In this document: positions 1 to 11,117 of the stretch, in pieces
Numbering within the stretch: position 1 is the stretch's first letter
Layout: each line of letters starts with the position of its first letter
Program-made: the position numbers and the translations under genes
Notes under the pieces: model-generated
What the model was told of the DNA's origin: nothing
Database searches by the model: none
What the model saw: only the letters and a program-made list of their open reading frames with translations
Assembly (NCBI GenBank): GCA_905250025.1
Contig: CAJNOJ010000390.1
Span: 20,279-84,278, forward strand
Length of the DNA stretch: 64,000 bases
DNA from: Adineta ricciae
Lineage: Eukaryota; Rotifera; Eurotatoria; Adinetida; Adinetidae
Reading direction: 5' to 3'

Positions 1-74
1 AGAAATCGGACACGACTACAATTTATTGCAAAGGTCAAATAAAGATAGAAAAAGAATCATTTTAATTGATGCAC

Positions 75-1332
75 TCAAAAATAAACTGCCAGTTTAGGAT
101 TTGCGGCAAAAATCGATTTCAAACGCGCTTTTTCCGTATCATTGATATTGTTATATTGGACATCCAGACCAGTCAATTTCTTCATTTTCACTATTTGCTC
201 TGCTGGCAAAGTCGTCAGCTGATTGCCATGTAAAGCAAGATAGCTAAGTGATTCGCTAAGATTGATAATTTCAGGAGGAATGTACTGAATTTGATTAAAT
301 GGAAGAAATACTACACTCAAAGGCGATCGTGACAAGGCAAGTGTCGACAAATCTGTAAGTTGGTTGTAGGACATGTCTATATTAGCCAAAGTTTCGCTCA
401 GTAGGAGTGGTGCGGGGACTTGAGCGAAGCAATTTTTGCTGAGATCGAGGTAGGTGACACCTCTGGTAAAATTTCGTGGAAAAGCCGACAGACAGTTCGA
501 TCCTTGAAATCTCAAGTCTTTCAGGTTTGTCATGTAGGTGAATTGCCAAGGTAGAACCGACATACCGTCAACATTGATACCAAGAGTGGTTAAGTTCGTT
601 AAGTCTGCAAACGGATCTAAGTTGACTGAATTTGAAATATCAATTGTTAAAGATGACAAAGTCGGATTTAAATTTCGAAAGAAATCTTCCGGTATTGTAG
701 TAAATCTCCCATTGAGGAGGCCCAAATGATTCAAAGGAAGAATGCTCAGAAAGGACGGCAGCTCAACTAAAGGTGCGTGGAGAGTCAGGTCTGTTAAATT
801 AGGCAAAGCAGCTAGAGCTCCTGTTATGTATGTAATTTCGGTCGCAAGTAAATACAGAGTGCGTAACAATTTTAGTTCACCAATTGTCTCCGGAATGTCT
901 TTACCGTCAACATACGATAATGAAAGATACGTTAAATTGGTAAGTTTGCCGATTTCATAAGGAATAGGCCATGAATAACCCGATGTTATATAACCGAAAA
1001 TATAAAGGGACTGTAAATGAGTGAGGCAATAGACTTGTAATGCTGTTGGAACAAGGTGGAGTGCCAAGTCATACACTTGGTTTTGTGCATTGAGACGGGC
1101 ACAGGCAGAATTTTGCTGACATGAAGAAGAATTATCCAATATGGTAACCTTAAATGGAAGCGAATTCAGCACATGACGGTCATCGGAGTATTGACTACAA
1201 TTTAGTGTGGGTTCAAAGGCGCTTCCTACGTACGACGATTAATTATTTAAAAGAACTTGGACAATAGCAATGTTGTTGCCTACCTCCTACGAAATGAAAT
1301 GATAGCACCAGTAATAGCAACGACGCGAACAT
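75..1332 (-). CDS. Secreted leucine-rich-repeat protein
   Basis: Two exons: 1332-1284 and 1225-75, with a 58-bp GT-AG intron (1226-1283), giving about 399 residues. Exon 1 is ATG plus a hydrophobic stretch (MFASLLLLVLSFHFVGG), a clear signal peptide that the larger exon lacks. The mature part has a short Cys-containing N-terminus, then roughly eleven LRR units with the spacing IPxxIGxLxxLxxLxL. No transmembrane helix or kinase follows, so it is probably extracellular. The partner or ligand is unknown. It is divergently oriented to the unknown gene at 2230. Family assignment is firm; function is not inferable. Confidence 0.85.
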
Positions 1333-2229
1333 TGCAGTTTTGCTTCTCTTCGTTGCAAAACACGAGAAATGAATGGTAAGACGTTTCTCTCTGCTATCTT
1401 TGTGAAGAATATCGACATCTTATCGACACCTACCTGTAAACAATTGCAGTACTTTTTATAACTTCGAACAAAGGTATTTGTGTTAATAGCTGAAAATATA
1501 GGACAGTTTCAGGTCAAAAATAATCTCTCACAGTGAAACTAGCATGCTTAAAATAGAAGTCGCCATTAATTGAAGGTGTGGAAAAGTGCTGGACACAATA
1601 AAAGAATACTGCAAAAATCCAACTTGTAAACACCATTAGGTACAGTAAATATGTTCATGTTGATGTCAACCTTATGAGAATATTTGTATCACAGTCGATA
1701 AACTAGTTTGTCTGGTGGATATACTTAGTATGAACATATTTGACAATGCCTTCAACCAACTAATTAATCGGAGCCTGTTTTTTTACTGTTGAAATCAGTG
1801 AAAGATCTCTATCTCGAAACACTAACTCAAATCCATCAAAGGAATATTACACAATATACACTTGTTTTACAATCTATGCTTCTCATGATTTAAAAAGAGC
1901 AGCTTCGCGTGGCGACACTACAACTCGATCGGCTCGTCCTCTTTTTACTGGATGCAACGATATTGATTGCGATGGCGAGAATCAATACATAAGAAAAATT
2001 CCCAATTCTTGCGTTCATGATATACGACGGCGCCATCTTTTAGGACAAGTATAGTTTATCTATACGCAACTCTCGACGAATCCAATCAGTATTTCGTTTT
2101 GTATAGATCGTCTATTGTTTCAATAATTCTTGAACACAACGTTCAATCTACAAATAAGGCGCGAGATACTTTCTCATTAATTCATTTGTACGATACAAAG
2201 TCAGTCATAGAACAAGAAAAACAAGTCAG
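1333..2229. other. Intergenic region with copy-specific insertion
   Basis: I see no gene here. It separates two divergent genes, so promoters of both probably lie in it. Positions about 1633-1913 are absent from the homologous interval 15316-15970. That insert contains a 12-bp inverted repeat (AAATATGTTCAT at 1647-1658 and its complement at 1730-1741). Confidence 0.6.
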
Positions 2230-3024
2230 ATGGCTAACGGTGATACAGTCGATTTCAAGATAAAAGCATTTCAGAAATTCAAATCGTTAGAATGGGATTA
2301 TTTCCAATCATTATCAGATGACAAGAAGAAACTTCTCAGTCCCCATGGTCGATTAAAAAATTATAATCCATTTCATTTGTTGGAATGTAAGTATTCCTTA
2401 AGAGCAAACTCTATTTGTTATCTATACTTTAGATGGCGAAATCCTTGCTACATTGTTCGGTATCAAACCGTGTACTCTTTTAGCACATTATGTCATGCAC
2501 GACTATGCAACAGGTCTCGTTGACAAGGCATTAAAACCAATATTCGACGAGTTTCAACTCGAAAAAGAAGGATTCGAATTATGGAAATTGAAACCACCAC
2601 TCACAGAAGATTACAAAGGCGGTTGGATCTTTGCAAATAAAGTAAGCACAACTATTTGTCTCGCCGAAGGTCTATTCGTTGACGTGTTTAGAAACACGAA
2701 CGGTATTCACTTGTAAAGCAAATTTTTACAGCCAGTTCATCATCTATCAACATGATCGATATTGGACGTGCACTTGGTTATCCACTTCCATATGGGGAAT
2801 ATACAATTCAGTATATAGACGATACCGAATCGAAGGAGCGTAACACATGTTGTGTACCAATGATAGAATACACCGTTGGTGAAGGAAATTTTGGTATTAT
2901 TGTACGGCATTTCGATCAATATGCAACATTATGGAAAAAACTTGGCAGAAATTTGACGATTGATTTTTCCGAACATCCATCACTGGAGAAATGGTTTATG
3001 GATATAAAAAATGGACGAATCTAA
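2230..3024 (+). CDS. Unknown conserved protein, three exons, copy 1
   Basis: Exons 2230-2386, 2433-2641 and 2692-3024, with introns of 46 and 50 bp, both GT-AG. The model gives one open frame of 232 residues. It starts MANGDTVDFK, has a Trp-rich middle (GGWIFANKKHE) and ends DIKNGRI. The second intron is easy to miss because the frame stays open through it to a stop at 2716. Using the acceptor at 2690-2691 joins both halves without a stop in both copies, and the intron is more divergent between copies than its flanks. There is no signal peptide or membrane segment, so it is probably cytosolic. I do not recognise the family. Confidence 0.75.
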
Positions 3025-3480
3025 TAATGACTATGAACTGTTTTTCTTCCATTACATTCAGTTAATGTCTCGACTCTTGCAAAGTCGATCGTTTAGGATT
3101 TTGTTTCGGAAACCCAATAAATGAAACATATTGCACTCATGAAATTCATAGCAGCCTAATCTCGGAAAGCGTTTGGAATTGAATTCATACTTGCCAAGAT
3201 ACTTTGCAGTTGTAAATATTAGATAATGTTCTTTTCAAACAAGTAATTACGTTTTTTGCTTTATATGACAACGAAATAAGATTGATGACTCACGGCGTGT
3301 TATAAACCTTTTCTAACGCACGTGGAAGATAGTATTACGTATTGTAATACTGTGCACCTATGTTGTCTGTTCTTATGCACGATTTTGAATATGATCACGT
3401 CATGGATGATCGCTCTCACTGTTAAATTCCCGTTATCAATATACCTATGATGAAGATAAGATAATGTAAATATTCACTTG
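3025..3480. other. Intergenic, no gene seen
   Basis: AT-rich spacer between the unknown gene and the exchanger. A short stretch around 3290-3360 is almost unchanged in the other copy (17030-17105) and could be regulatory. No ORF or RNA gene is recognised. Confidence 0.5.
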
Positions 3481-6400
3481 ATGACTATAACAGACAATTC
3501 TACGACAATCGATAATCATGACAGCGAAGAAAGTCATGGTACTGTTATTCTCTTTTTATCGTATTCCGTTTTAGCAGCATGTACTTATGAAGTCATCGTA
3601 TGTAAACTCTTGAAAAATCGATTGCCCATTCCATTTACAGTTGTTGTACTTATCTTGGGACTTATTATCGGTGTCATTGCACATCATATCAAGGGCAATC
3701 CTAACGATTTTCTAGCTGGTGAAATTGAACTGAGTGAAATTAATCCTCATCTGCTCTTTTATATCTTTTTACCGGCACTTATATTTCATTCAGCATTTAA
3801 TTGTCATTTTCATATTGTGAAACAACAGCTCCTGTCCGCTATTCTGCTAGCCGGTCCCGGCGTGTTCATATCTATATTTATCGTCGCGATCTGTAGTATC
3901 TACATATTTCCTTATGATTGGTCATGGCTCGAAGGTTTTCTATTTGGGAGTATATTGAGTGCAAAGGATGCGATTGCAGTAATTCCACTATTACAAGATT
4001 CAGATGCAAGCAAGTTATTGACTTCGTTAGTCGAGTCAGAATCGATATTGAGCGACGGTTCAACGTTTGTTGCCTTTCTGACTTTTAAAAATATTGTTGT
4101 CGGCGGTGATCATAGTGCGAAAATTATCATAATAGATATTATCAAATATAGTATTGGTATGATGTTGTTGATTGGTTTTCTTATTTTATAAGCGAGTTCT
4201 TTTTCAGGTGGACCTGCTTTCGGATTTGCTTGTGGTATTATTTGTGTATTTATTTTAAATCGAATTTATAACAAACTCAATGTGGAAATTACGATTACAT
4301 TCGGAGTTGCCTATTTAATCTTTTATGTTGCAGATGTTGAACTTGGCATTTCTGGCGCTCTTGCCTTAGGTGCAATGGGTTTGTATATGGCAAAATATAA
4401 ATATTGTATTAGCAGCAAAGTGCAAATTCCATTGGCTAGTGCATGGCGAATGGTTATTTATATAATTAATATCTTAATATTCACGATTACTGGTATTATT
4501 TTAGCTAAATCGTTTCTGGGCACAGTTGCAACTATTTCTGGTCGAGATTTTGGATTTTCCATTGTCTTATATCTTGTAATTCTCATCGCACGAGCTTTGA
4601 CTATTGCTGTTCTCTATCCATTGATGCGACACACCGGTGTGCATCTATCGTGGAAAGATTGTATCATTCTTATATGGAGTAATCTTCGAGGAAGTATGGC
4701 ACTTATTCTAGTCCTCATTGTGTTCTTGGATGCAAGGATCGATCTTCAAACACGTGATCGTTTTCTATTTCATGCATCAATCATCGTACTTCTCACGCTG
4801 GTTGTCAATGGAACAAGTAGCAAGTTTCTTGTGAGAATTTTAGGCTTGAATCGCGGTTTGTTTGTCTTCTTCTAATATTGATAATGGAAAAAAAACGTCT
4901 TGATTTTAGGTACGAAAGGAAGTCAAATTATTTTAGTACAAGCACTTGAACATATGCGCCGACAGACTTTACAACAACTAACCAATATGAAACAGGATGA
5001 AAAATTTGCTGATGTTGATTGGAAAATGCTCAGTGATTATCTACCGGATAAACTCTTGGAAGAATTGGATCAAGAACAGAACACTACTCTTCGGCGAGAT
5101 CTCTCATGTCATAGTAATCTAAATTTTCCAGTGCAAACCGAAGAAATTTCTCGACCACCACCGATAACGACGGAAGGGAATTTGAAACGTGTACCGACAA
5201 TTTATCAACTAAATTCCATGCCGAACCGTTCATTAGAAGAACCGAACATCCTTCCTGTAATCAATCCAACTGATACAAATGAAGAAGATCGTGATGATAT
5301 TCGAAAAGAGATAATAACACGTTTTCTAACAGCAAGATCTATAGATTATGAAAAACAATGGTACCTCGGAATGATCCGTCGACGGACATTGGATATCCTA
5401 ACTGAATCAGTTGAACAAGCAAAACAAAAGTATTCCATCAAAGTTCATTGGAAATTGATTGTTGAGTACTTTCGCTTGTCGATTTTATTGATGAAATTAC
5501 TAAAATTCGAACGGTTTGACATAATTAATCGATGGAAGAATAAACTATTATTCGATCACATATTCTTAACCATTGAACTAACTCTAAGTAAGTCTTTGAT
5601 TTGAAAAATGCACGTTATCTTACTGTTTTTTTTTCAGGTTTCCATTCAGCAAAAACTCGTATGCAGAATATTTTAGTTAAATTTCCCGAACTGATATACA
5701 TCGATAGAGAAATACACGACGAATTATTACGAGAAGTTGATACATGTGAACGAGATGCTATGAACATTCTTCTCGAGTTGAAGCAATCCTATCCTCTCTG
5801 TTGGGTAATTCAAATGACTAAACGGTGTGCTCAAATGCTTCTCAAGTACGAATCAGTTGCAATCATTCAACTTTACGAAACTGGCATTCTTGCTGACAAT
5901 GAATATTCTCATATTCTCAAGTTAATTGAAAGTAAATCATTCGTACTGGAATATGGCCGTATTCAAATGCCACCGGGTCAAAATAAGATTATTGAAAATG
6001 CTTTCAACGTGTTACGATTGTTTCGTTCGTTATCTGACAACGAAAAAGAACATTGGAAATCTGTTTTGAAGCTACGATGTACGTGGTTTCAACCAACAGA
6101 AGTTCTCGTACAAAGTAATCAAACTATCGGCCATGCCTTTTTGATTATTCGAGGTATTGTTGAATGTGATGACGATCCGATTCCTACTTGTTACAAATCG
6201 GGTGCTATGATTGGCATCGATTCAGTATTCTTTGAACACATGTCGGCTCGTCGTACGTACAAAGCTGGAAGTGGACTTGTCGAAGCATATGCTATCGATA
6301 GGGATCTATTGAGCACATTATTAAACGATAGTAATTTATCACGTTCGATTTACGATGAAATCGCACTTCATACACTTATCAACAATTATCAGACAAGATT

Positions 6401-6872
6401 ACAATTAACTCATGCACAGTTACAGTTGGTTTTGAGTGAAATTGCGAGCTTTTACAAGAATGAATCAGACTTGGAAGTTCATTTAAAGGCAACTGATAGA
6501 TTGCTCCTACTTTCTGGAACACTTGTTTGTCATTCGGATAATAAGGAAACTACTATGAATTCGATCGAATTCCTCTCACTCACGGCACCGACAATGTGCA
6601 AACTCAACTCGTCTAGTATAGTTTACACATGGACACGCGACGATGAAATGTATTCTCCTGATGTCAAACTCTCGAAACTTGATGTTCCAGTACATCACAC
6701 TGAATCAATATCTGTTCAACCCTTCTATCCAAACTTTTTGGGCGATACAGTTGGACAATTTATATCACGACATCATTCGTCGCTAGTGACACGCCCTGTG
6801 AGCAAGTCTAATTTGCTTCAATTTATACCCACAGAAATTGCAGCAAATGTCGATAGTATCGAAATGTTTTAA
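3481..6872 (+). CDS. SOS1/SLC9C-like Na+/H+ exchanger, intact copy
   Basis: Exons 3481-4174, 4208-4855, 4910-5587 and 5638-6872 (introns 33, 54 and 50 bp) encode about 1084 residues. The first ~400 residues form a multi-pass CPA1 antiporter core: FLPALIFHSAF near residue 97, SAKDAIAV near 160, ESILSD near 187 and WSNLRGSMAL in exon 2. The acidic residues of the ion site are present, but the usual Asn-Asp pair is Ser-Asp. The long cytosolic tail includes a segment around 6060-6320 resembling a cyclic-nucleotide-binding-like fold, as in plant SOS1 and animal SLC9C. No voltage-sensor helices are evident between the two. Predicted role: Na+/H+ exchange across a membrane. It is convergent with Kup, 105 bp apart. 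The 33-bp first intron is unusually short; a donor at 4150 is an alternative. Confidence 0.82.
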
Positions 6873-6977
6873 TTTTTATATATGTTTATTTTTAAATAGA
6901 AGTTTTTTGTAATCTCTATATATATCTATCGGTTATCTACAGCGAAAAAATGTCAATCGATCAAAGTTCATCTGAAG

Positions 6978-8606
6978 TTATTTTAGTTTAGCTAATATAC
7001 CAATATTGATTGTATTCTCCGGTGCTAATTTAATGTTCACAGCTGCGCCTGGATAAAGACTTTTCAGTATAGCATAGAAATACAATGGCCAACGTCGAAT
7101 CCAACTAGCCCATCCTACAGTTGATACTTTAATTGTTTCATTTGGTGTGAATATTGTCACTTTTGATTCGTCGTCAGGTATGGGTAAATTGAATTGTGTT
7201 CGAGCAAGTGTTAAAATATCAAAGGGTTTGATACGATTTTCAGAATAACCGTATAATGCTGTAAGATGAAATATACCTTCTCCATATTGTTTTACAGCGA
7301 GCCGTTTATCATCTTCGATTGTGGACGATTTGATGTGTTCGATACGAAGAAATATGATAACTTGCGGCACTGAATGTGTTCGACTTAAGAAATTTTCAAA
7401 AACATGTGGTGTATGTTTTGTTGAGCTTGTCAGAAAGCAACCAACACTTGGTGTAATGACAGCTGATATAGTATGATCAGGAATATTATTTTGCTCTTGA
7501 ATATAAGATGAAATTGCAGATGTTCGTTTAATTGGCACATTTTCTACTAGACGTACTTGGCTTGCAACTCTAGGCAAAGATCCTTTATTTTTCACGTCGA
7601 TGTCTTCGTCATCGGATTCTGAGTCGATTTCATCGTGAAAATCAATTCGACTAGCCGTTGAAATTATAGGAAGATCATTGACAGAGCTATTCGAGTTTTG
7701 TCGTGTATTCGACTCAGATAATCCAAGTCGTAATGCTAAAGTGTGAAGGCTCGTTGTCTGTGAATGAATCTTGAGAAAACGTCGCAAATTCAATTGGCCA
7801 AAAAACCAACAAAATCCAAATATAAAGAAACCTGTGGAAATAACAATAGCCACCCATCCTCCAGTAGGAATCTTAGTAGCATTCGATGCCCATGTGTATC
7901 CATCGATAATAAGAAACAAACCGAACGGTAAAATCATATACCATGGTTTATGCCATGTGTAATGCATAACACACATATATAATATTGTTGTAAATACCAT
8001 GACAGTGCAAACAGTCACACCATAAGCATTCGTAATACTCGCATTCGTACCAAATCCAATGATAATGATAATAGTCAAAATCATTAAAATATAATTGACC
8101 GTTGGAATATAAATTTGACCGATGATTGTCTTTGATGTATGATAAATTTTAACAGGAACTGAACATTCCATACCAATGGCTTGACTGACCAATGAGAAGC
8201 TACCAGTAATGATTGCTTGCGAAGCAATGATTGTTGCTACAGTAGCCAGAACAACCATAGGCCAATGGAACCAATTTGGTACTGCATGATAAAATGGATT
8301 GTCAACTAGCGATGGATCAACGATTAATAATGCTCCTTGACCTAAATAATTGAATAAGACACCGGGAAATACCACAAAGAACCAAGCTGCACGAACTGGC
8401 CATCTTCCGAAATGACCTAAATCAGCGTACAGAGCTTCGAGACCAGTGACGGATAAAAACACACCACCGATTTGATAGAAACCACGAGTCTTTTCGATCA
8501 ACAGATAATCAAACGCTTCCCATGGGTTAAACGCTTTCAAAATAGAAGGCTTATATGTTATACGCCAAATACCAATGATAAACAAAGTTACAAACCAACA
8601 AACCAT
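6978..8606 (-). CDS. Kup/HAK-type K+ transporter, C-terminal part
   Basis: This frame covers the C-terminal ~540 residues of the 759-residue protein complete at 20287-22629, and is cut by the N at 8607. Several membrane segments are followed by a hydrophilic acidic linker (DEIDSESDDEDIDV) and the cytosolic C-terminal domain typical of the family. No internal stop is seen. Its missing N-terminus is at 28684-29601, whose first 204 bases are identical to the last 204 of this contig. It is therefore split by the assembly, not truncated biologically. Confidence 0.9.
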   Translation of the reverse strand: MVCWFVTLFIIGIWRITYKPSILKAFNPWEAFDYLLIEKTRGFYQIGGVFLSVTGLEALYADLGHFGRWPVRAAWFFVVFPGVLFNYLGQGALLIVDPSLVDNPFYHAVPNWFHWPMVVLATVATIIASQAIITGSFSLVSQAIGMECSVPVKIYHTSKTIIGQIYIPTVNYILMILTIIIIIGFGTNASITNAYGVTVCTVMVFTTILYMCVMHYTWHKPWYMILPFGLFLIIDGYTWASNATKIPTGGWVAIVISTGFFIFGFCWFFGQLNLRRFLKIHSQTTSLHTLALRLGLSESNTRQNSNSSVNDLPIISTASRIDFHDEIDSESDDEDIDVKNKGSLPRVASQVRLVENVPIKRTSAISSYIQEQNNIPDHTISAVITPSVGCFLTSSTKHTPHVFENFLSRTHSVPQVIIFLRIEHIKSSTIEDDKRLAVKQYGEGIFHLTALYGYSENRIKPFDILTLARTQFNLPIPDDESKVTIFTPNETIKVSTVGWASWIRRWPLYFYAILKSLYPGAAVNIKLAPENTINIGILAKLK

Positions 8607-8607
8607 N
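8607..8607. other. Single-N contig join
   Basis: One N marks an abrupt change from inside the Kup gene to inside an NHL-repeat gene. Homology to 21712-21915 stops here. This looks like an assembly join, not a rearrangement. Confidence 0.9.
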
Positions 8608-8927
8608 GGCTAAAAGATGCGAAACAAGGAATTGTTGTCGCTGGTGGCCATGGAAAGGGTAGTTCTTTATCACAACTGTCCAAGCCTTATGGAATCATAG
8701 TCGATCAATATGAAACTGTATATGTGACTGATTCTGACAATCACCGGGTAATGTGTTGGCCTAAAGGCGCCAAAGAAGGAAGTATTGTTGTTGGTGGCAA
8801 CGGAAGGGGACAATATGCGAATCAGCTCAGCTATCCATTTGGTTTATCCATTGATGGACAAGAAAATCTTTACGTCGTAGATCTCTTCAATAATCGAGTA
8901 CAAAGATATGCTGTCAAACGCAGCTGA
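8608..8927 (+). CDS. NHL-repeat protein, C-terminal fragment
   Basis: The open frame from the N to a stop at 8925-8927 encodes about 105 residues. It holds at least two NHL beta-propeller blades: GIIVDQYETVYVTDSDNHRV and GLSIDGQENLYVVDLFNNRV. NHL propellers mediate protein or RNA binding; no catalytic residue is implied. The N-terminal part lies outside this contig. Fragment is due to the contig end. Confidence 0.85.
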
Positions 8928-9537
8928 AAGATAGGTTGATGTGAGTGAGTAACAACGATTTAGAAACGTCCATACTCTCACCTTTATTGTACGTTCATGG
9001 TTAAAAAGAATCTAATAAAAGGTTATTCAGTTGAAAAACTATCAGCTTCTCTCGACCTATACAAACCGAATTGAAGAAGTAAGAAAGTTTCTTTACTATG
9101 AAAATGTGGATTCATTCACTGTCGTAATCAACTCGTTCGGAATATCAACGGATACATGTGTTCCCTAATAGATAGTTGTTGTCTTTTTCTTCCATTAACG
9201 TTTTATGGTGCATTAATGTTGTCGGTAATGTGTGTGTCATCCTTAGAGATAAGTTCACGGTTATTTTAGAATGTGATGAAAGGCTGTTTGGTTGAAGAAC
9301 TAAATACTTGAATCATGCAAGAGCTTTTATGACGACGATATTACGCTCTTTCATAAATATGTCCGTTAGATAATTTCTAGATAGGCGGAATCACTTGAAT
9401 ACCTTATTTTAGTTTTATCTTCAAAATCTTTCTGTGAAGTGCGAACCAATTTCCTTTTCTTTTTTTCAAATACCTTGGAAGTAAGGAGAAAACTGACTAG
9501 AAAATATTCAACAGTTGTCTTTTCTTCTAACTGGAAT
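8928..9537. other. Intergenic, no gene seen
   Basis: About 600 bp of AT-rich sequence between the NHL fragment and the secreted gene. No supported coding, RNA or repeat feature. Confidence 0.5.
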
Positions 9538-10527
9538 ATGAAATTCATGATTTTATTATTTCTGTTGACTATTATTAATCAGTCAATAGCACAGAATACA
9601 CGTATGATAATATTATCAATTATTGACAATACACAATATCGATGTGTTGACCCGCATTGTTCGCCAATTACAGTTACTTTGACTTCAAATATGCAAGCTT
9701 GCCAAGCAGCTTGTTTAATTAATACAGATTGTCGGACAGCGATTTTTGATCAATCAAATCTTCAATGTGAATTATTCATTGATATTGTTCGACAATATGG
9801 TCAAATGATAACAAATGAAAATGTTGTAACTATGACTGCGATTGACAATCGACAATTATCAGCTAGTAAGTATCGTCAATACAATGCTGTTTTTTTCTCA
9901 CACAACTTTGTTTATAGTAAGCGAAAGAAACTGGATCATCAATGGTGATGCCGAAACGGGTCCATGTGCATCAGATAGTAGTGTTATAAGTCCAACTGAT
10001 TGGAATCATAATGGAACAGTCACTCAAGCATACTATAATAACACATACTCAACTCACAAATCTACAGAACCAGGACCAAGGTGAGACATAAAGTTGGATA
10101 AATTATTTGATGAAACTTTTATTTTCCTAGTGATCGTGGTAATTGTCATTTCTATGGTCAGGCTAGCTCCACGACAACAATGTGGCAAAAGCAAAACTTC
10201 ACAAGTTATTTCTATTCATTAATTGATGATCAAACAGTTCGGTTCAATTTTTCAGCGTGGATTGGCGGCGCTGGTAATCAAGATGACGCTGTTGAAGCTT
10301 CACTGATGTTTTTCAATCAATCAAATCAAATGATCGGAAATGCGACGACTATTGGACCAGTACGAGCTGCAGATCGTGGTAATGTGACCTCACTGCTTTT
10401 TCGACAAGCGAATGGACAAGTACCAAGTGGCACTCGCTCTTTTGAAGTTTTAGTTAAATTTACTCGCTCGAGTGGCACGTATGATAACGGTGCTATCGAT
10501 AACATTGTTCTTATCTTGAATGAATAA
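9538..10527 (+). CDS. Secreted PAN/apple-like protein
   Basis: Exons 9538-9865, 9918-10080 and 10131-10527 (introns 52 and 50 bp) join into 295 residues. The start at 9538 is chosen because MKFMILLFLLTIINQSIAQ is a good signal peptide; upstream in-frame residues are not. Residues ~25-105 are a Cys-rich module resembling PAN/apple domains (CQAACLINTDC, CELF). The same layout opens the FG-GAP protein at 59131-60492. The C-terminal ~180 residues start WIINGDAETGPC and look like a beta-sandwich module with several N-glycosylation sites. It is probably an extracellular binding protein; the ligand is unknown. Confidence 0.8.
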
Positions 10528-11117
10528 TTAAAAGCGATATTAATGTAAAACTTTCCGAAGTAGTTTTATTGTAGGGTGATATAAGCAGAACCATCTGTGC
10601 AATAGATAAAACTGGATAAATATGAACGAAGCTCGATGAAATTACTTGAAGATAGATATTATTAGGTAAAAGTGTCTGAAGCCAACGGATAATAAAAAGT
10701 AGGTGAGGCTTGAGTGTTGTTCTTGATTTACAGCAGTGCTCTCATCAAATCCACAGTTCAACAAAAAAAACTGTATCCAGTGGATCAAGCACTATTTACA
10801 CATTATTTGTGACTATGAATAATACTATCTATATTGAAAACATTAAACAAGATAGAATCGTTACACTGACGACGAACTCAAGTGAATAATCATCCGATCG
10901 TATAGTGTTACTTTTTTGTGAAGTAGGGTGCATTCTCAACTAATTCATAAAATATTCAAATGAATGCGCCGAATCGCTACGGCATTTAATACTGGAGAGA
11001 ATCCATCAATGTAAGTATGAGTATTCCTATATCAGGCACGAATCCCTCGAAAGTGGAAGTGTCTCCTATAATCCAAAGGGAAAGATTCGATCGTTGCTCT
11101 AGTGGACATCTTATATT
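10528..11117. other. Intergenic, no gene seen
   Basis: AT-rich spacer between the secreted gene and the broken membrane-protein gene. Nothing recognisable on either strand. Confidence 0.45.

Larger units (their letters stand above)
1..8606. repeat. Homologous block A, copy 1 (contig 1)
   Basis: The block carries LRR gene, unknown gene, Na+/H+ exchanger and partial Kup in the same order and orientation as 13984-21915. The copies align almost continuously with scattered substitutions. Copy 1 has about 280 extra bases near 1633-1913, and copy 2 has lost about 450 bases at the N at 19352. It ends exactly at a single N. It is most likely one of two homologous haplotypes rather than a tandem duplication (see findings). 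Confidence 0.9.

Noticed and set aside
538..960. Plus-strand frames opposite the LRR genes (also 14521-14943)
   Set aside because: Antisense to a well-supported gene, no features, and changes between copies follow the LRR frame.
8472..8927. Plus-strand frame running through the N at 8607
   Set aside because: The part before the N is antisense to Kup; only the part after it is NHL coding sequence. The join is an assembly artefact.
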